Positions 19,202 through 27,340 of a stretch of 64,000 nt of DNA are shown here, piece by piece. This DNA is from Crenothrix polyspora (lineage in GTDB: Bacteria > Pseudomonadota > Gammaproteobacteria > Methylococcales > Methylomonadaceae). A program made the position numbers and the translations under genes. Under the pieces are notes generated by a model. That model saw only the letters and a program-made list of their open reading frames with translations, searched no databases and was not told the origin of the DNA. The DNA is taken from contig NZ_FUKJ01000301.1 in NCBI RefSeq assembly GCF_900163745.1, positions 1 through 64,000 of the forward strand, read 5' to 3'. Within the stretch, counting starts at the first letter, position 1. Every line of letters begins with the position of its first letter.

Positions 19202-19786
19202 TTATCTACTCGCCTCGTAACTAGAAAATTGGTACAAAATCTCTGGTAAAAAAAACTCACTGACCAACATGGAACGCCCTGCAATCGCATACACCGTGCG
19301 CCTGCCCCATATCGGCTGATGAATAGCCGCTAACGCAATAGCCGATTCTGACCACGTTGTCGGTTGTATTAATGTCACACCCAACGCCAACCGCTCCAGT
19401 TTTGGATAAGAAAAAATGACCTCTCCCAACGGTCGTGTACCCAAATGCGACAAGTTTCGATGCACACCTTTAAGTGTAGCCTCTGGAATTATGGTTCTGG
19501 CCAAAAGCAGTGGCTTGCCACTGGCATGTAACATCACTTCACGAACCAGCGCGTAACGATGTTCAGGCACAGCCAATAATTTGCGTTCACTCAACAACGG
19601 CGTAGCCCATTGATGAAACAGGATATTAACCGCTACCGATGAGCCGTAACGACTGCGTAAACGCTGTGTTAACGAGCCAGATTCATAAACCCATGATTGT
19701 ATGTTTTCGGGAATGTAATGGCGAGATCCGGGTCGATTTTCCAGCCACACCGGTTGCTGGGCCAATAAAAAACTTGTACGTGCCAA
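19202..19786 (-). CDS. ubiC: Chorismate--pyruvate lyase
   Basis: 194 residues of the UbiC family. It removes pyruvate from chorismate to give 4-hydroxybenzoate, the first committed step of ubiquinone synthesis. Family features are seen in order: W-x-GSLTQRLR-like (YESGSLTQRLRSRYG), PLLSERKLL, REVML, LLARTIIP and LGTRPLGEVIF. A TTG start is the best fit, with GAGG about 12 bases upstream. It lies 6 bases after recG on the same strand and is probably co-transcribed with it. No ubiA follows. Confidence 0.9.
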   Translation of the reverse strand: MARTSFLLAQQPVWLENRPGSRHYIPENIQSWVYESGSLTQRLRSRYGSSVAVNILFHQWATPLLSERKLLAVPEHRYALVREVMLHASGKPLLLARTIIPEATLKGVHRNLSHLGTRPLGEVIFSYPKLERLALGVTLIQPTTWSESAIALAAIHQPIWGRRTVYAIAGRSMLVSEFFLPEILYQFSSYEASR

Positions 19787-19792
19787 GTGAGT

Positions 19793-21874
19793 CTAAACCT
19801 CTGAATAGTCTGTGCTAACACCCAGCCAGCGATCACACAGCGGCTGAATGGCGTGAGGGGCTTGTTTAAAAAGCTGTGCGCCAACGTGCTGGATAGTATC
19901 GAGCAAATCCGCATCACGGCGCAAATCGGCCACTTTAAATTGAATGGCACCGGTTTGGCGAACCCCCATAACTTCACCGGGGCCGCGCAATTGTAAATCT
20001 TTTTCGGCGATGACGAAGCCGTCATGGCTGTCCCGTAAAATACCCAGGCGTAGACGAGCCGTATCCGACAACGGCGCGTGATACATCAGCACACAGTAAC
20101 TGTCGTTAGTGCCGCGCCCTACCCTGCCCCGTAACTGATGCAGCTGCGACAAACCCAATCGCTCAGGATTTTCGATCACCATTAAGCTGGCATTGGGCAC
20201 ATCGACACCGACTTCAATCACCGTAGTCGCCACTAATAGATCAAGTTGATGGCTTTTAAAGGCTTCCATGACGGCATTTTTATCGCTAGTCTTCATGCGT
20301 CCATGCAGCAAACCGACACGCACTTTTGGCAAGAGCAGCGCTAAACGCTGTGCGGTGATTTCGGCAGCTTCCGCTTGTAATGCATCAGATTCATCAATCA
20401 AGGTACATACCCAATACACCTGCCTTTGATGATCGACCCAGTTGTTAATCCGCTCAATCACCTCATCGCGCCGCTGCGCTGAAATAACAACGGTAACAAT
20501 CGGGGTGCGTCCAGGCGGTAATTCATCAATTATGGAAATATCCAAATCCGAATATTGCAACATGGCCAGGGTACGCGGAATTGGCGTTGCCGTCATCACT
20601 AATTGATGCGGCCTCATAGTGCCCTGCTGACCTTTTTCACGCAATGCCAGCCGTTGATGCACACCAAAGCGATGTTGCTCATCGATAATAACCAAGCCGA
20701 GACGAGCAAAGTTAACGCTATATTGAAACAGCGCATGAGTACCGACTATCACATTGGCGGTATTATCCTGCAATTGCTGTAATACCTGTTGCCGCGCAGT
20801 GCCTTTCAATTGGCCAGTCAAAAAAACCACGTTAATATCAAACAGACTGAACCAGGCACTAAAATTTTTAAAATGCTGCTCAGCCAACAACTCGGTCGGT
20901 GCCATCACCGCCACCTGATAACCTGCCGCCAATGCCAATAACGCCGCATAAGCTGCGACGATAGTTTTACCCGAACCCACATAGCCCTGTACCAAGCGCA
21001 TCATGGGATTGCCTTTGTGGAAATCCTGGCTAATATCAGCAATCACCCGCTGCTGTGCGCCGGTTAAAATAAACGGCAAGGATTGTAAGAATTGTTTTAT
21101 CAATGCCGGATCGCCTGCAAAAACCGGCGCTTGCCAGGCATTGCTTTTATCTCTGGCCACGCGTAGAACCAGGTGATGCGCCAGTAATTCTTCGAAAGCC
21201 AGACGCTTTAAAGCGGGTACATCACCTTGTTGCAAAGCTTCCACGGAAACCGAGTCATCTGGGTTATGCAGCGTCTGTATGGCGGTGATTAAATCCGGGT
21301 AGTGATAATTTTGCAAGATGGCTGATGGAATCCAGTCCGGCAATAACTCAGGCCGAGTGCTACACAGTATCAACGCCTGCTTAATGACTTTTCTGAGTAC
21401 ACTTTGATTTAGTCCTTCGGTGAGCGGATAAACCGGCGTTAAACAGGCTTCGGCAACCGGTGACTCCATACTGGCAATCAACGCATACTCAGGATGTACC
21501 ATTTCCAACCCTGCATAACCGTGACGCACTTCCGCAAAACAGCTGATGAATACGCCAGGTCTGAGGGTATTTTGCTGGCTGGCGGAAAAATGGAAAAACT
21601 TTAAGTCGAGAAAACCAGTACCGTCACTGATTCTACAAATTAAACTTCTGCGGCCTTTTAGTAACACATCGGTGAATTCAACCTTGCCCCGGATTAACGC
21701 CGTCATACCGCCTTGCAAAGCACCGATACGATAAACCTGAGTTTTGTCTTCGTAACGCGACGGCAGGTGAAACAGTAAATCCTGGATGATATAAATACCC
21801 AAGTTTGCCAAGCGATTAGCCGTATGCGAGCCAACACCGGCCAATGCCGTCACCGGTTGGTGCAAATCAGTCAT
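19793..21874 (-). CDS. recG: ATP-dependent DNA helicase RecG
   Basis: 693 residues from the ATG (an in-frame TTG lies 5 codons upstream). RecG reverses stalled forks and unwinds branched DNA. It has the N-terminal OB-fold wedge domain, then SF2 motifs: APTELLAEQH, DEQHRFGVHQR, TATPIPRTLA, ATTVIEVGVDVPNA and QLRGRVGRG. Motif I reads GYVGSGKT, where E. coli RecG has GDVGSGKT; the P-loop Lys and Thr are intact. Its length matches E. coli RecG. Followed by ubiC. Confidence 0.97.
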   Translation of the reverse strand: MTDLHQPVTALAGVGSHTANRLANLGIYIIQDLLFHLPSRYEDKTQVYRIGALQGGMTALIRGKVEFTDVLLKGRRSLICRISDGTGFLDLKFFHFSASQQNTLRPGVFISCFAEVRHGYAGLEMVHPEYALIASMESPVAEACLTPVYPLTEGLNQSVLRKVIKQALILCSTRPELLPDWIPSAILQNYHYPDLITAIQTLHNPDDSVSVEALQQGDVPALKRLAFEELLAHHLVLRVARDKSNAWQAPVFAGDPALIKQFLQSLPFILTGAQQRVIADISQDFHKGNPMMRLVQGYVGSGKTIVAAYAALLALAAGYQVAVMAPTELLAEQHFKNFSAWFSLFDINVVFLTGQLKGTARQQVLQQLQDNTANVIVGTHALFQYSVNFARLGLVIIDEQHRFGVHQRLALREKGQQGTMRPHQLVMTATPIPRTLAMLQYSDLDISIIDELPPGRTPIVTVVISAQRRDEVIERINNWVDHQRQVYWVCTLIDESDALQAEAAEITAQRLALLLPKVRVGLLHGRMKTSDKNAVMEAFKSHQLDLLVATTVIEVGVDVPNASLMVIENPERLGLSQLHQLRGRVGRGTNDSYCVLMYHAPLSDTARLRLGILRDSHDGFVIAEKDLQLRGPGEVMGVRQTGAIQFKVADLRRDADLLDTIQHVGAQLFKQAPHAIQPLCDRWLGVSTDYSEV

Positions 21875-21951
21875 CGCAAGATTGTTCAACCACCTGTTTC
21901 ATACCGCTAAGGCGATTTCTGGGAAACAACATACCTTTGTTATCCGGTTAA

Positions 21952-22036
21952 TTGTCCACGAAAGGCACGAAAATAAAGCAATAACACAATTTTTTAACGT
22001 ATGTTCTTTTGTGTGTTTTGTGCTTTTCGTGGATAA
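21952..22036. repeat. Imperfect inverted repeat, TCCACGAAA family, copy 1
   Basis: The left arm begins TTGTCCACGAAAGGCACG. The right arm ends TGCTTTTCGTGGATAA. They form a long imperfect hairpin about 85 bases overall, between ridA and recG. A second unit of the same type lies at 53416-53523. Confidence 0.7.
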
Positions 22037-22074
22037 ATAAGATTTCATTTGGGGTATTCTTTTGTGGAAATCAC

Positions 22075-22479
22075 CTAAGATGCGGGATATTCCTGTGGCT
22101 TCAGAACCATGATGGCATCCATTTCAACTTGTGCACCTTTTGGTAAAGCCGAAACTCCGACAACAGCACGGGCGGGAAAAGGCGCTTGAAAATAATGATC
22201 CATTACTGCATTAACAATAGGAAAGTGTGACAAATCTGTTAAAAATACATTCAACTTGACCACGTCGGACAAGCTACCACCAGCTGCTTCCGCAACAGCT
22301 TGCAAATTAATAAACACCTGGGTGATTTGCAAAGTAATATCACCCTCGGCCAAAAGCATGGTTTTTGGGACTAGCGGTATCTGCCCCGACAAAAAAACCA
22401 TTTGATTAACTCGCACCGCTTGTGAATAAGTGCCTATCGCCTGTGGAGCGTTAGGTGTTTGTATCACTTGTTTTATCAT
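22075..22479 (-). CDS. ridA: RidA family reactive enamine/imine deaminase
   Basis: 134 residues, normal YjgF/YER057c/UK114 length. RidA hydrolyses reactive 2-aminoacrylate-type enamines made by PLP enzymes. The N-terminal [15 protein letters not shown], the FLSGQIPL strand, and the active-site region [22 protein letters not shown], with its conserved Arg and Glu, are all present. AAGGA sits 6 bases before the ATG. It lies downstream of the mtdB pair (65-base gap) and may share its transcript. Confidence 0.93.
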   Translation of the reverse strand: MIKQVIQTPNAPQAIGTYSQAVRVNQMVFLSGQIPLVPKTMLLAEGDITLQITQVFINLQAVAEAAGGSLSDVVKLNVFLTDLSHFPIVNAVMDHYFQAPFPARAVVGVSALPKGAQVEMDAIMVLKPQEYPAS

Positions 22480-22544
22480 AGCTGTTCCTTAGTTAATACG
22501 CAGGATTTCTAACAGGCGCACTACCGTATTATTACGGCAAGACA

Positions 22545-23453
22545 TTAAACATCGGCTTCACGCGCTTTATTAAACGCATCTCTAAAATCCAGATACAGCG
22601 GCTGCTCGGTTTCCAACATCAATTTTAGCAATTTATGCTGTAATTGATACTTAACATTACCCACCGCCAAAGCACCTATGCCCACTGCACCTGGTGCATT
22701 GATAGCATGAATCAGAGGCGCACCGATGTCATTGCGTTTTATCCCCTCGATACCCAACGGCGGCACGGCGTTGACATCGCCCGCCACTTTGAGTTGGGTA
22801 GCTTCATCCAGCACACCTGCGCCAATCACTTGAATACCGGCTTTTGCAGTACAAAAAACAATATCGGCTTTAGAAACCAGGCGGGATTTATCGGCTTCAG
22901 AACCTGCAAAAGTGCCTTTAAGATTGCAACCAAAGCGATGATTATATTCCGTCGCTATCGCCAAAGCGGTATCAATGGATAAGTGATCCACCAACCAGAC
23001 TTCGGCACCGGCCAATGAAGCGATAACACCGGTAGCGATACCTACCGAACCTGTACCACCAAAGACAATTGCCTTACAGCCTTTCAGTTCTGTGTTATGT
23101 TTTTGCTGTAATTGCTTTTCTACACAGGACACCAACGCAGCCGCTGTCGTAAATGCACCACTAGGATCAGCAAACACAGATACCTCAAACGGCGGTACCA
23201 TGGCTTTTTTACAAGCCTCCAGCATATCCATAGCCAGACCAAGATTGCGCCCCCCGATAAAAATACCTGTGCGTTTTACACCTGAAGGTCCCCGCGAAAA
23301 AATGGCATCTTGCGTCAATCCAGATACGCTTTCCAATTTAACATTATTGTACGGTACGATGACATCAAAACCTGCATCCACGGCCATGTTCACATCAAAC
23401 GGGCTGTTATGCGGCATCGGGTCAATCATGTGAAGAATACTGCGCTTTTCCAT
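22545..23453 (-). CDS. Methylene-tetrahydromethanopterin dehydrogenase, MtdB family, second paralog
   Basis: 302 residues from the ATG that has AGGAAAA before it; the open frame extends 28 codons further through a repeat and is not used here. MtdB oxidises methylene-H4MPT to methenyl-H4MPT with NAD(P) in C1 oxidation. The N-terminus (RSILHMIDP, SPFDVNMAVDAGFD) and the PPFEVSVFADPSGAFTTAAA and GDVNAVPPLGIEGI blocks are shared with its neighbour. The nucleotide-binding loop is GGTGSVG. It is exactly as long as the upstream copy but clearly diverged, with LYLDFRDAF near the C-terminus as in Methylobacterium MtdB. 86 bases separate the two. Confidence 0.88.
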   Translation of the reverse strand: MEKRSILHMIDPMPHNSPFDVNMAVDAGFDVIVPYNNVKLESVSGLTQDAIFSRGPSGVKRTGIFIGGRNLGLAMDMLEACKKAMVPPFEVSVFADPSGAFTTAAALVSCVEKQLQQKHNTELKGCKAIVFGGTGSVGIATGVIASLAGAEVWLVDHLSIDTALAIATEYNHRFGCNLKGTFAGSEADKSRLVSKADIVFCTAKAGIQVIGAGVLDEATQLKVAGDVNAVPPLGIEGIKRNDIGAPLIHAINAPGAVGIGALAVGNVKYQLQHKLLKLMLETEQPLYLDFRDAFNKAREADV

Positions 23454-23508
23454 TGATTTTTTCCTGTGTTGAAATAAAGACAAGTCGCTAAGCTGTAATC
23501 TTTCAGTT

Positions 23509-23528
23509 CCCCCTTTTTTCAAAGAGGG
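23509..23528. repeat. Degenerate CCCCCTTTTTTCAAAG hairpin repeat
   Basis: CCCCCTTTTTTCAAAGAGGG forms a short hairpin with a bulge, in the gap between the mtdB paralogs. A better-preserved relative lies at 36930-36962. Confidence 0.6.
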
Positions 23529-23539
23529 AGATGACATAC

Positions 23540-24448
23540 TTAACTAGTAGCCTTGATATAATCTCTTGCGACGGCAAAAGCATGTTCAAAATGTAAATAC
23601 ACCGGCTTTTCACTCTCAATCATTTTTTTCAACAAGCGATTTTGTGCCTGGTATTTAACGTTGCCAATAGCTAACGCGCCTATGCCCACTGCACCGCTGC
23701 CAGAACCATCAATAGGCGTACCATTAGCAAAAGCATCCACACCGGCTATACCTGCTGGCGGAACCGCATTCACATCAGCGGCAACTTTTAATTGCGGTGC
23801 TGATGCAATCAATTCTGCGCTTAACAGCCCAATACCCGCAGCTCCCGTTGCAAATACAACATCAGCGGTTTTGATAAATTCCGCTTTGTCTGCATCAGCA
23901 CCCGCTGTCACTACAATAGTGCCGCCACCGAATTCATTGCTGCATAGTTCGGCCACACGCTGTGCTTTGTCCAATTGTCTACCAATAATTCTGACTTGGG
24001 CACCCGCCTGTGCTGCAATCACTGCTGCCGCCTGACCCACAGGGCCTGTGCCGCCCAGCGCCAAAATGACTTTGCCTTCCAGGGTGGTGTTAAATTTTGT
24101 CATTAATTCACGTTCTACCGCTGCAACCATACCCGCAGCGGTGGTAAACGCGCCACTAGGATCAGCAAACACAGACACTTCAAACGGTGGAACCATCGCT
24201 TTTTGTGCCGCTTTTAGCATGTCCATTGCTTCTTTGGTATCACGACCGCCTATAAAAATCCCTGTACGCTTTAGGTTCTTGACACTGCGCGAAAAAATGG
24301 CATCTTGCACTAAGCCTTGCACTTCACTCAGTTCAACATTGATATAAGGTATTGCAGATGTCCATCCTGCATCCAATGCCATGTTGACATCAAAAGGACT
24401 CAGATTTTTAGCCGTGGTCAGCATGTGTAGAATGTATGGTTTTTCCAT
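23540..24448 (-). CDS. mtdB: NAD(P)-dependent methylene-tetrahydromethanopterin dehydrogenase MtdB
   Basis: 302 residues. AAGGAAA precedes the ATG at the expected distance and fixes this start over a longer frame. It oxidises methylene-H4MPT in the cytoplasm, part of the formaldehyde-to-formate route of methylotrophs. Seen: KPYILHMLT, SPFDVNMALDAGW, GIFIGGRDTKEAMDML, FADPSGAFTTAAG, nucleotide loop GGTGPVGQAA, DVNAVPPAGIAGVDA and GIGALAIGNVKYQAQ. The resemblance is to MtdB rather than MtdA. First gene of the mtdB-mtdB-ridA series; a possible attenuator hairpin lies 43 bases upstream. Confidence 0.92.
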   Translation of the reverse strand: MEKPYILHMLTTAKNLSPFDVNMALDAGWTSAIPYINVELSEVQGLVQDAIFSRSVKNLKRTGIFIGGRDTKEAMDMLKAAQKAMVPPFEVSVFADPSGAFTTAAGMVAAVERELMTKFNTTLEGKVILALGGTGPVGQAAAVIAAQAGAQVRIIGRQLDKAQRVAELCSNEFGGGTIVVTAGADADKAEFIKTADVVFATGAAGIGLLSAELIASAPQLKVAADVNAVPPAGIAGVDAFANGTPIDGSGSGAVGIGALAIGNVKYQAQNRLLKKMIESEKPVYLHFEHAFAVARDYIKATS

Positions 24449-24481
24449 GGGGTTTCCTTGATGTAGGTAATCGATCAGTGT

Positions 24482-24506
24482 AAAAGAAAAAGTGCCGAAT
24501 GGCACT
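24482..24506 (-). terminator. Terminator-like hairpin in the mtdB leader (possible attenuator)
   Basis: AGTGCC-ATTC-GGCACT (a 6-bp stem and 4-base loop) is followed by TTTTCTTTT on the minus strand. It ends only about 35 bases before the mtdB start codon, too close for a full promoter plus ribosome site between them. It thus lies in the transcribed leader, unless mtdB transcription starts inside it. Confidence 0.6.
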
Positions 24507-24586
24507 ATCCAGCCTATTCCAACTAACGGCTATTTTTTTAAATGGGTGCTGTGGATTAAGTATCCGGAGCAAAGACTCCAGAAGGT

Positions 24587-24636
24587 AAAAAATGATCAGC
24601 TTTGAACGGATATGTCCCAAAAAAAGCGAAGCTGAT
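24587..24636 (-). terminator. Terminator-like hairpin after the three-gene accessory operon
   Basis: ATCAGCTT pairs with AAGCTGAT across a 26-base loop, then CATTTTTT follows on the minus strand. It lies 37 bases after the stop of the 289-residue gene. The large loop makes it a moderate candidate. Confidence 0.5.
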
Positions 24637-24672
24637 ACTCTTCGTGCATAGCAAATAAACTCTGTTTTTTCT

Positions 24673-25542
24673 TTATTTAAGCAAGTTAGTTAGAGCCGCA
24701 TCGTTCTCCAGTCGTTTACGTAATTTTGCAACTTTATCATTTTCATCTTGCCCCAGTGTATCTCTTATAATTTTCTCAACTTGTTCTAATGCTTGTTTTT
24801 TGCGTGTAGGAACTTTTTTGATGACTTGAGAAACATCTGCTTTCGTCATTTTTTTATCAGGGTTAGAATCACGAAAACTTTTGTATCCAGCCTCCAATGC
24901 TTTAATTTTGTCATCTTCCACCCATATTGCTATATTGTTTAGCAAGCCATCAGTTTTCTTTTTAATTGAAGGCTCCTCCCAGTCAGGAGTGCCCACTCTG
25001 GAATACATCTGACCAACTAACCAGCCAAGTTTTGCTTGGAATGTGTCGTTAAGCTCTAATACCTTGGCAGCAAGGCATTTGTCGTAGTGGATGTCAGCCT
25101 TAATAGCTATAGAAAGATTCAAAAATGCAACACAATCCTCTGATAATGGGGTACTTTCGGATTCAAGGAAGAAGTATCCTGGCTCATTGTTGTTGAATAG
25201 TCGCTGAAGGAACTCGGAAGCCTTACCCTTAGATTTATTAGTCATAACAGGCAGTTCTGCCTCAACGTTAGAACAACCTAACTGCGATAGGTGTTTGCTA
25301 AAAACTAAATCTAAGGAACGAACAGGAACAATAGTAATGTAGGGAGCCTTACACTTTTCGCCTTTACCTCGTTTAACAAGATCACAGCTCTGCGTAAGAA
25401 CCATGAAAAAGAGGTTTTTGGAGTTATCGTAAAAATGTGGATGAATTTTTTGCAAAAGCTTATTTATCTCTTGGGTACGCTCCAAAACGTCCCCTTGCAT
25501 TAAAGACTCTTCAGAAATCTTCGCTTGATATGTAAAGTGCAT
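24673..25542 (-). CDS. Hypothetical protein with TQSCDLV motif, accessory operon gene 3
   Basis: 289 residues, not recognised. No signal peptide or membrane segment, so probably cytoplasmic. The most distinctive part is an N-terminal domain with the hydrophobic strand FFMVLTQSCDLVKRG (about 45-59) followed by YITIVPVRSL. A Cys-Asp pair at a strand end could be catalytic or metal-binding, but that is a guess. The last 90 residues are Lys-rich and helical, including QALEQVEKIIRDTLG. It starts 10 bases after the 90-residue gene, so it is the last member of a three-gene operon. Confidence 0.7.
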   Translation of the reverse strand: MHFTYQAKISEESLMQGDVLERTQEINKLLQKIHPHFYDNSKNLFFMVLTQSCDLVKRGKGEKCKAPYITIVPVRSLDLVFSKHLSQLGCSNVEAELPVMTNKSKGKASEFLQRLFNNNEPGYFFLESESTPLSEDCVAFLNLSIAIKADIHYDKCLAAKVLELNDTFQAKLGWLVGQMYSRVGTPDWEEPSIKKKTDGLLNNIAIWVEDDKIKALEAGYKSFRDSNPDKKMTKADVSQVIKKVPTRKKQALEQVEKIIRDTLGQDENDKVAKLRKRLENDAALTNLLK

Positions 25543-25551
25543 CCGCTAAAA

Positions 25552-25824
25552 TCACAAAATATTACAGAATGTTTGGCTCTTTATCGTCCTGCCTTCTAAT
25601 TGGGCATTTAATTCGCGAATAGCCAACTTCTTTTCAATGGACGCTGGAGATATGGCTACCATTAAATGACTCCCATCATTTACATACTTCCCTTGTATAA
25701 GTAATACCTGATTAGACTGTTCATAGCTAGTACTTGATTTAATCATTACAGGATGTGAATTTTTTATTTCTACCCATTCTTTATAAGGTATAGATGCTGT
25801 GGGTTGGGTGGATAAATTAATCAT
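25552..25824 (-). CDS. Hypothetical protein, accessory operon gene 2
   Basis: 90 residues from the second ATG, chosen because GGAG lies 9 bases before it; an ATG 5 codons upstream has no ribosome site. Not recognised. It looks mostly beta, ending in a short helix (EKKLAIRELNAQLEG). There is no motif, cysteine pair or membrane segment. Its start overlaps the 3' end of gene 1 by 8 bases, and gene 3 follows after 9 bases, so translation is probably coupled. Its small size and central place suggest an adaptor or antitoxin-like partner (inference). Confidence 0.6.
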   Translation of the reverse strand: MINLSTQPTASIPYKEWVEIKNSHPVMIKSSTSYEQSNQVLLIQGKYVNDGSHLMVAISPASIEKKLAIRELNAQLEGRTIKSQTFCNIL

Positions 25825-26491
25825 TTTTGCATTCTCCATAAAGGCTATTCATAAGTTTCTTAGCTAACTCTATATTTCCTGACATCCGATTATAATCACC
25901 ATTTCCACGCAGAACAGCCAACGCAGATTCTATTGAGCTTACAGGGTGATGAAAGTTAAATCTCACTACAATCTCATTAGCCTCAAATTGCCGCTGTACA
26001 TTGATAATAACGGTTTCATCTGCATTTTTGAAATTTGCAGCAATATTGCGAGAGGCAAGTAACCAGTCAGATGGCATTTCATCGGACAAATCTTGCGTCG
26101 AAGCCGTAAAAACATCTAATTCATTTGATTTAGGGTCTGAGTGTTTGAACGTAAGGTTATGTCCAACGCCTGTAATTGGGGTATGTTTCAACTCCTGTAA
26201 TATCTTTGCAGCCACGTCTTCCAAGCCTTCCAGATCATCCTCACCATCAGTTATTGAGCCAATGGGGAACAAGATAAATGTGTTTGGGAGAACCACAAAA
26301 GATAGCTTTTCAAGCTCATAACGCGGAGGCTCAAATATAACACCTAGTGTAGCGGGAAAATATGTCTTAACTACATTATCCCCATTCAAAGATTTATCTA
26401 AACCGTGTTGGAGCACCCACGCAGGTGTTAGAATTGCAGGATTCCAAGCGCCAGCAATTACTAAAGATGTTTCACTGGAGATTAGATTCAT
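25817..26491 (-). CDS. Hypothetical protein, accessory operon gene 1
   Basis: 224 residues, not firmly recognised. There is no signal or membrane segment. The sequence alternates strands and helices, with YFPATLGVIFEPPRYELEK, then FVVLPNTFILFP, then PITGVGHNLTFK and IVVRFNFHHPV. This layout loosely recalls the TIGR04255 family, but I cannot confirm it. It is the first gene of a three-gene operon that overlaps the next gene. AT-rich codon use resembles its operon mates rather than the housekeeping genes. Confidence 0.65.
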   Translation of the reverse strand: MNLISSETSLVIAGAWNPAILTPAWVLQHGLDKSLNGDNVVKTYFPATLGVIFEPPRYELEKLSFVVLPNTFILFPIGSITDGEDDLEGLEDVAAKILQELKHTPITGVGHNLTFKHSDPKSNELDVFTASTQDLSDEMPSDWLLASRNIAANFKNADETVIINVQRQFEANEIVVRFNFHHPVSSIESALAVLRGNGDYNRMSGNIELAKKLMNSLYGECKND

Positions 26492-26652
26492 AGACTAAAT
26501 TACCGTTAAATTTGTTACATATAAACGTATAGTTTAGCATTACTAGAAGTAAAGAAACTATATTTTGAGAGAAGCATTCTGAGGTCTATTAGCTGGCTAA
26601 TGCTGGATTGATTTAGAGCTTTGTACATAATAATTTCCCCCAGTATGGGTTA

Positions 26653-26997
26653 TTATATTTTTCTATCATTTTCAGATACTAATTCACAAGACCCGCCACC
26701 GACACAATCAATGATACGGTCATAATGTGTAATAAGTATTAAAACCGCATGGTCTCTTACATCTTGTGGTTCTTTTTCGTCCATTGACAGCGCCATGTTT
26801 TCTGATAAAACTTCATAATTCATGGCGCGTGATTTTGATAGCTGCTTGTCTTTTGCCACAATCTGCGCCTTAAGGCTTTCGACTTCTGTGGATGAGTCAT
26901 CGCTTATACCGAAATAAACGGCAATGGATATGCCAATAATGGCCATCATAATTAGCCCTTGAATCGATTCAGATAGGGTTGGTTGTAAGTTGCTCAT
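26653..26997 (-). CDS. Small membrane-anchored protein with coiled coil
   Basis: 114 residues with one transmembrane helix near 13-31 (GLIMMAIIGISIAVYFGI). A short heptad-like stretch rich in Lys and Glu follows (VESLKAQIVAKDKQLSKS). The C-terminal part includes a CVGGGSCELV cysteine pair that may form a disulfide if exported. GTGAGAAA precedes the ATG. Function unknown. It lies 41 bases after the Excalibur-domain gene on the same strand. Confidence 0.6.
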   Translation of the reverse strand: MSNLQPTLSESIQGLIMMAIIGISIAVYFGISDDSSTEVESLKAQIVAKDKQLSKSRAMNYEVLSENMALSMDEKEPQDVRDHAVLILITHYDRIIDCVGGGSCELVSENDRKI

Positions 26998-27038
26998 ATT
27001 TTTCTCACTTTTTTGATTAGTTGACAGTTATTTGAAAA

Positions 27039-27308
27039 TTACCCGTGGTGTCTACGGTGGTGCACATGGTATCTGCGGTGTCTATGATGACCACGGCGAT
27101 TATGTCCTTTTTTTTCGCACATCCGCGAACCTTCTACAAGGCAGTCGCAGGCACTTCCATCACGGTCGCGGTCTAAATTTCCTGCGTTACTATGGGTATT
27201 AAAATAATGTTGCGCTTGTGCATGTGAGCCGAAAGAAGAACAGCTTCTGGCATGGGCGTCAACGCAGAAAGCCATTATTCCAATGAAGATGGTGAGCGTC
27301 TTTGTCAT
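27039..27308 (-). CDS. Secreted Excalibur calcium-binding domain protein
   Basis: 89 residues with a signal peptide (about 1-20, ending DAHA). The mature protein has the Excalibur signature: an aromatic/cysteine lead-in (CSSFGSHAQAQHYFN) and the Ca-binding loop DRDRDGSACDCL, close to the DxDxDGxxCE consensus. The C-terminal tail is extremely rich in His and Arg (RRGHHRHRRYHVHHRRHHG) and may bind metals. It would act in the periplasm or outside. It sits between two other export/membrane genes of unknown role. Confidence 0.8.
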   Translation of the reverse strand: MTKTLTIFIGIMAFCVDAHARSCSSFGSHAQAQHYFNTHSNAGNLDRDRDGSACDCLVEGSRMCEKKGHNRRGHHRHRRYHVHHRRHHG

Positions 27309-27340
27309 GCGATCATATCCGTAGTGAAGCGTTTGGGTTA

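Noticed and set aside
22644-22982. 112-codon frame opposite the second mtdB
   Set aside because: Antisense shadow of a conserved enzyme, with biased composition only.
24408-24620. Open frame of 70 codons over the mtdB start
   Set aside because: It overlaps the mtdB start and leader in another frame, has no ribosome site and contains the attenuator hairpin.
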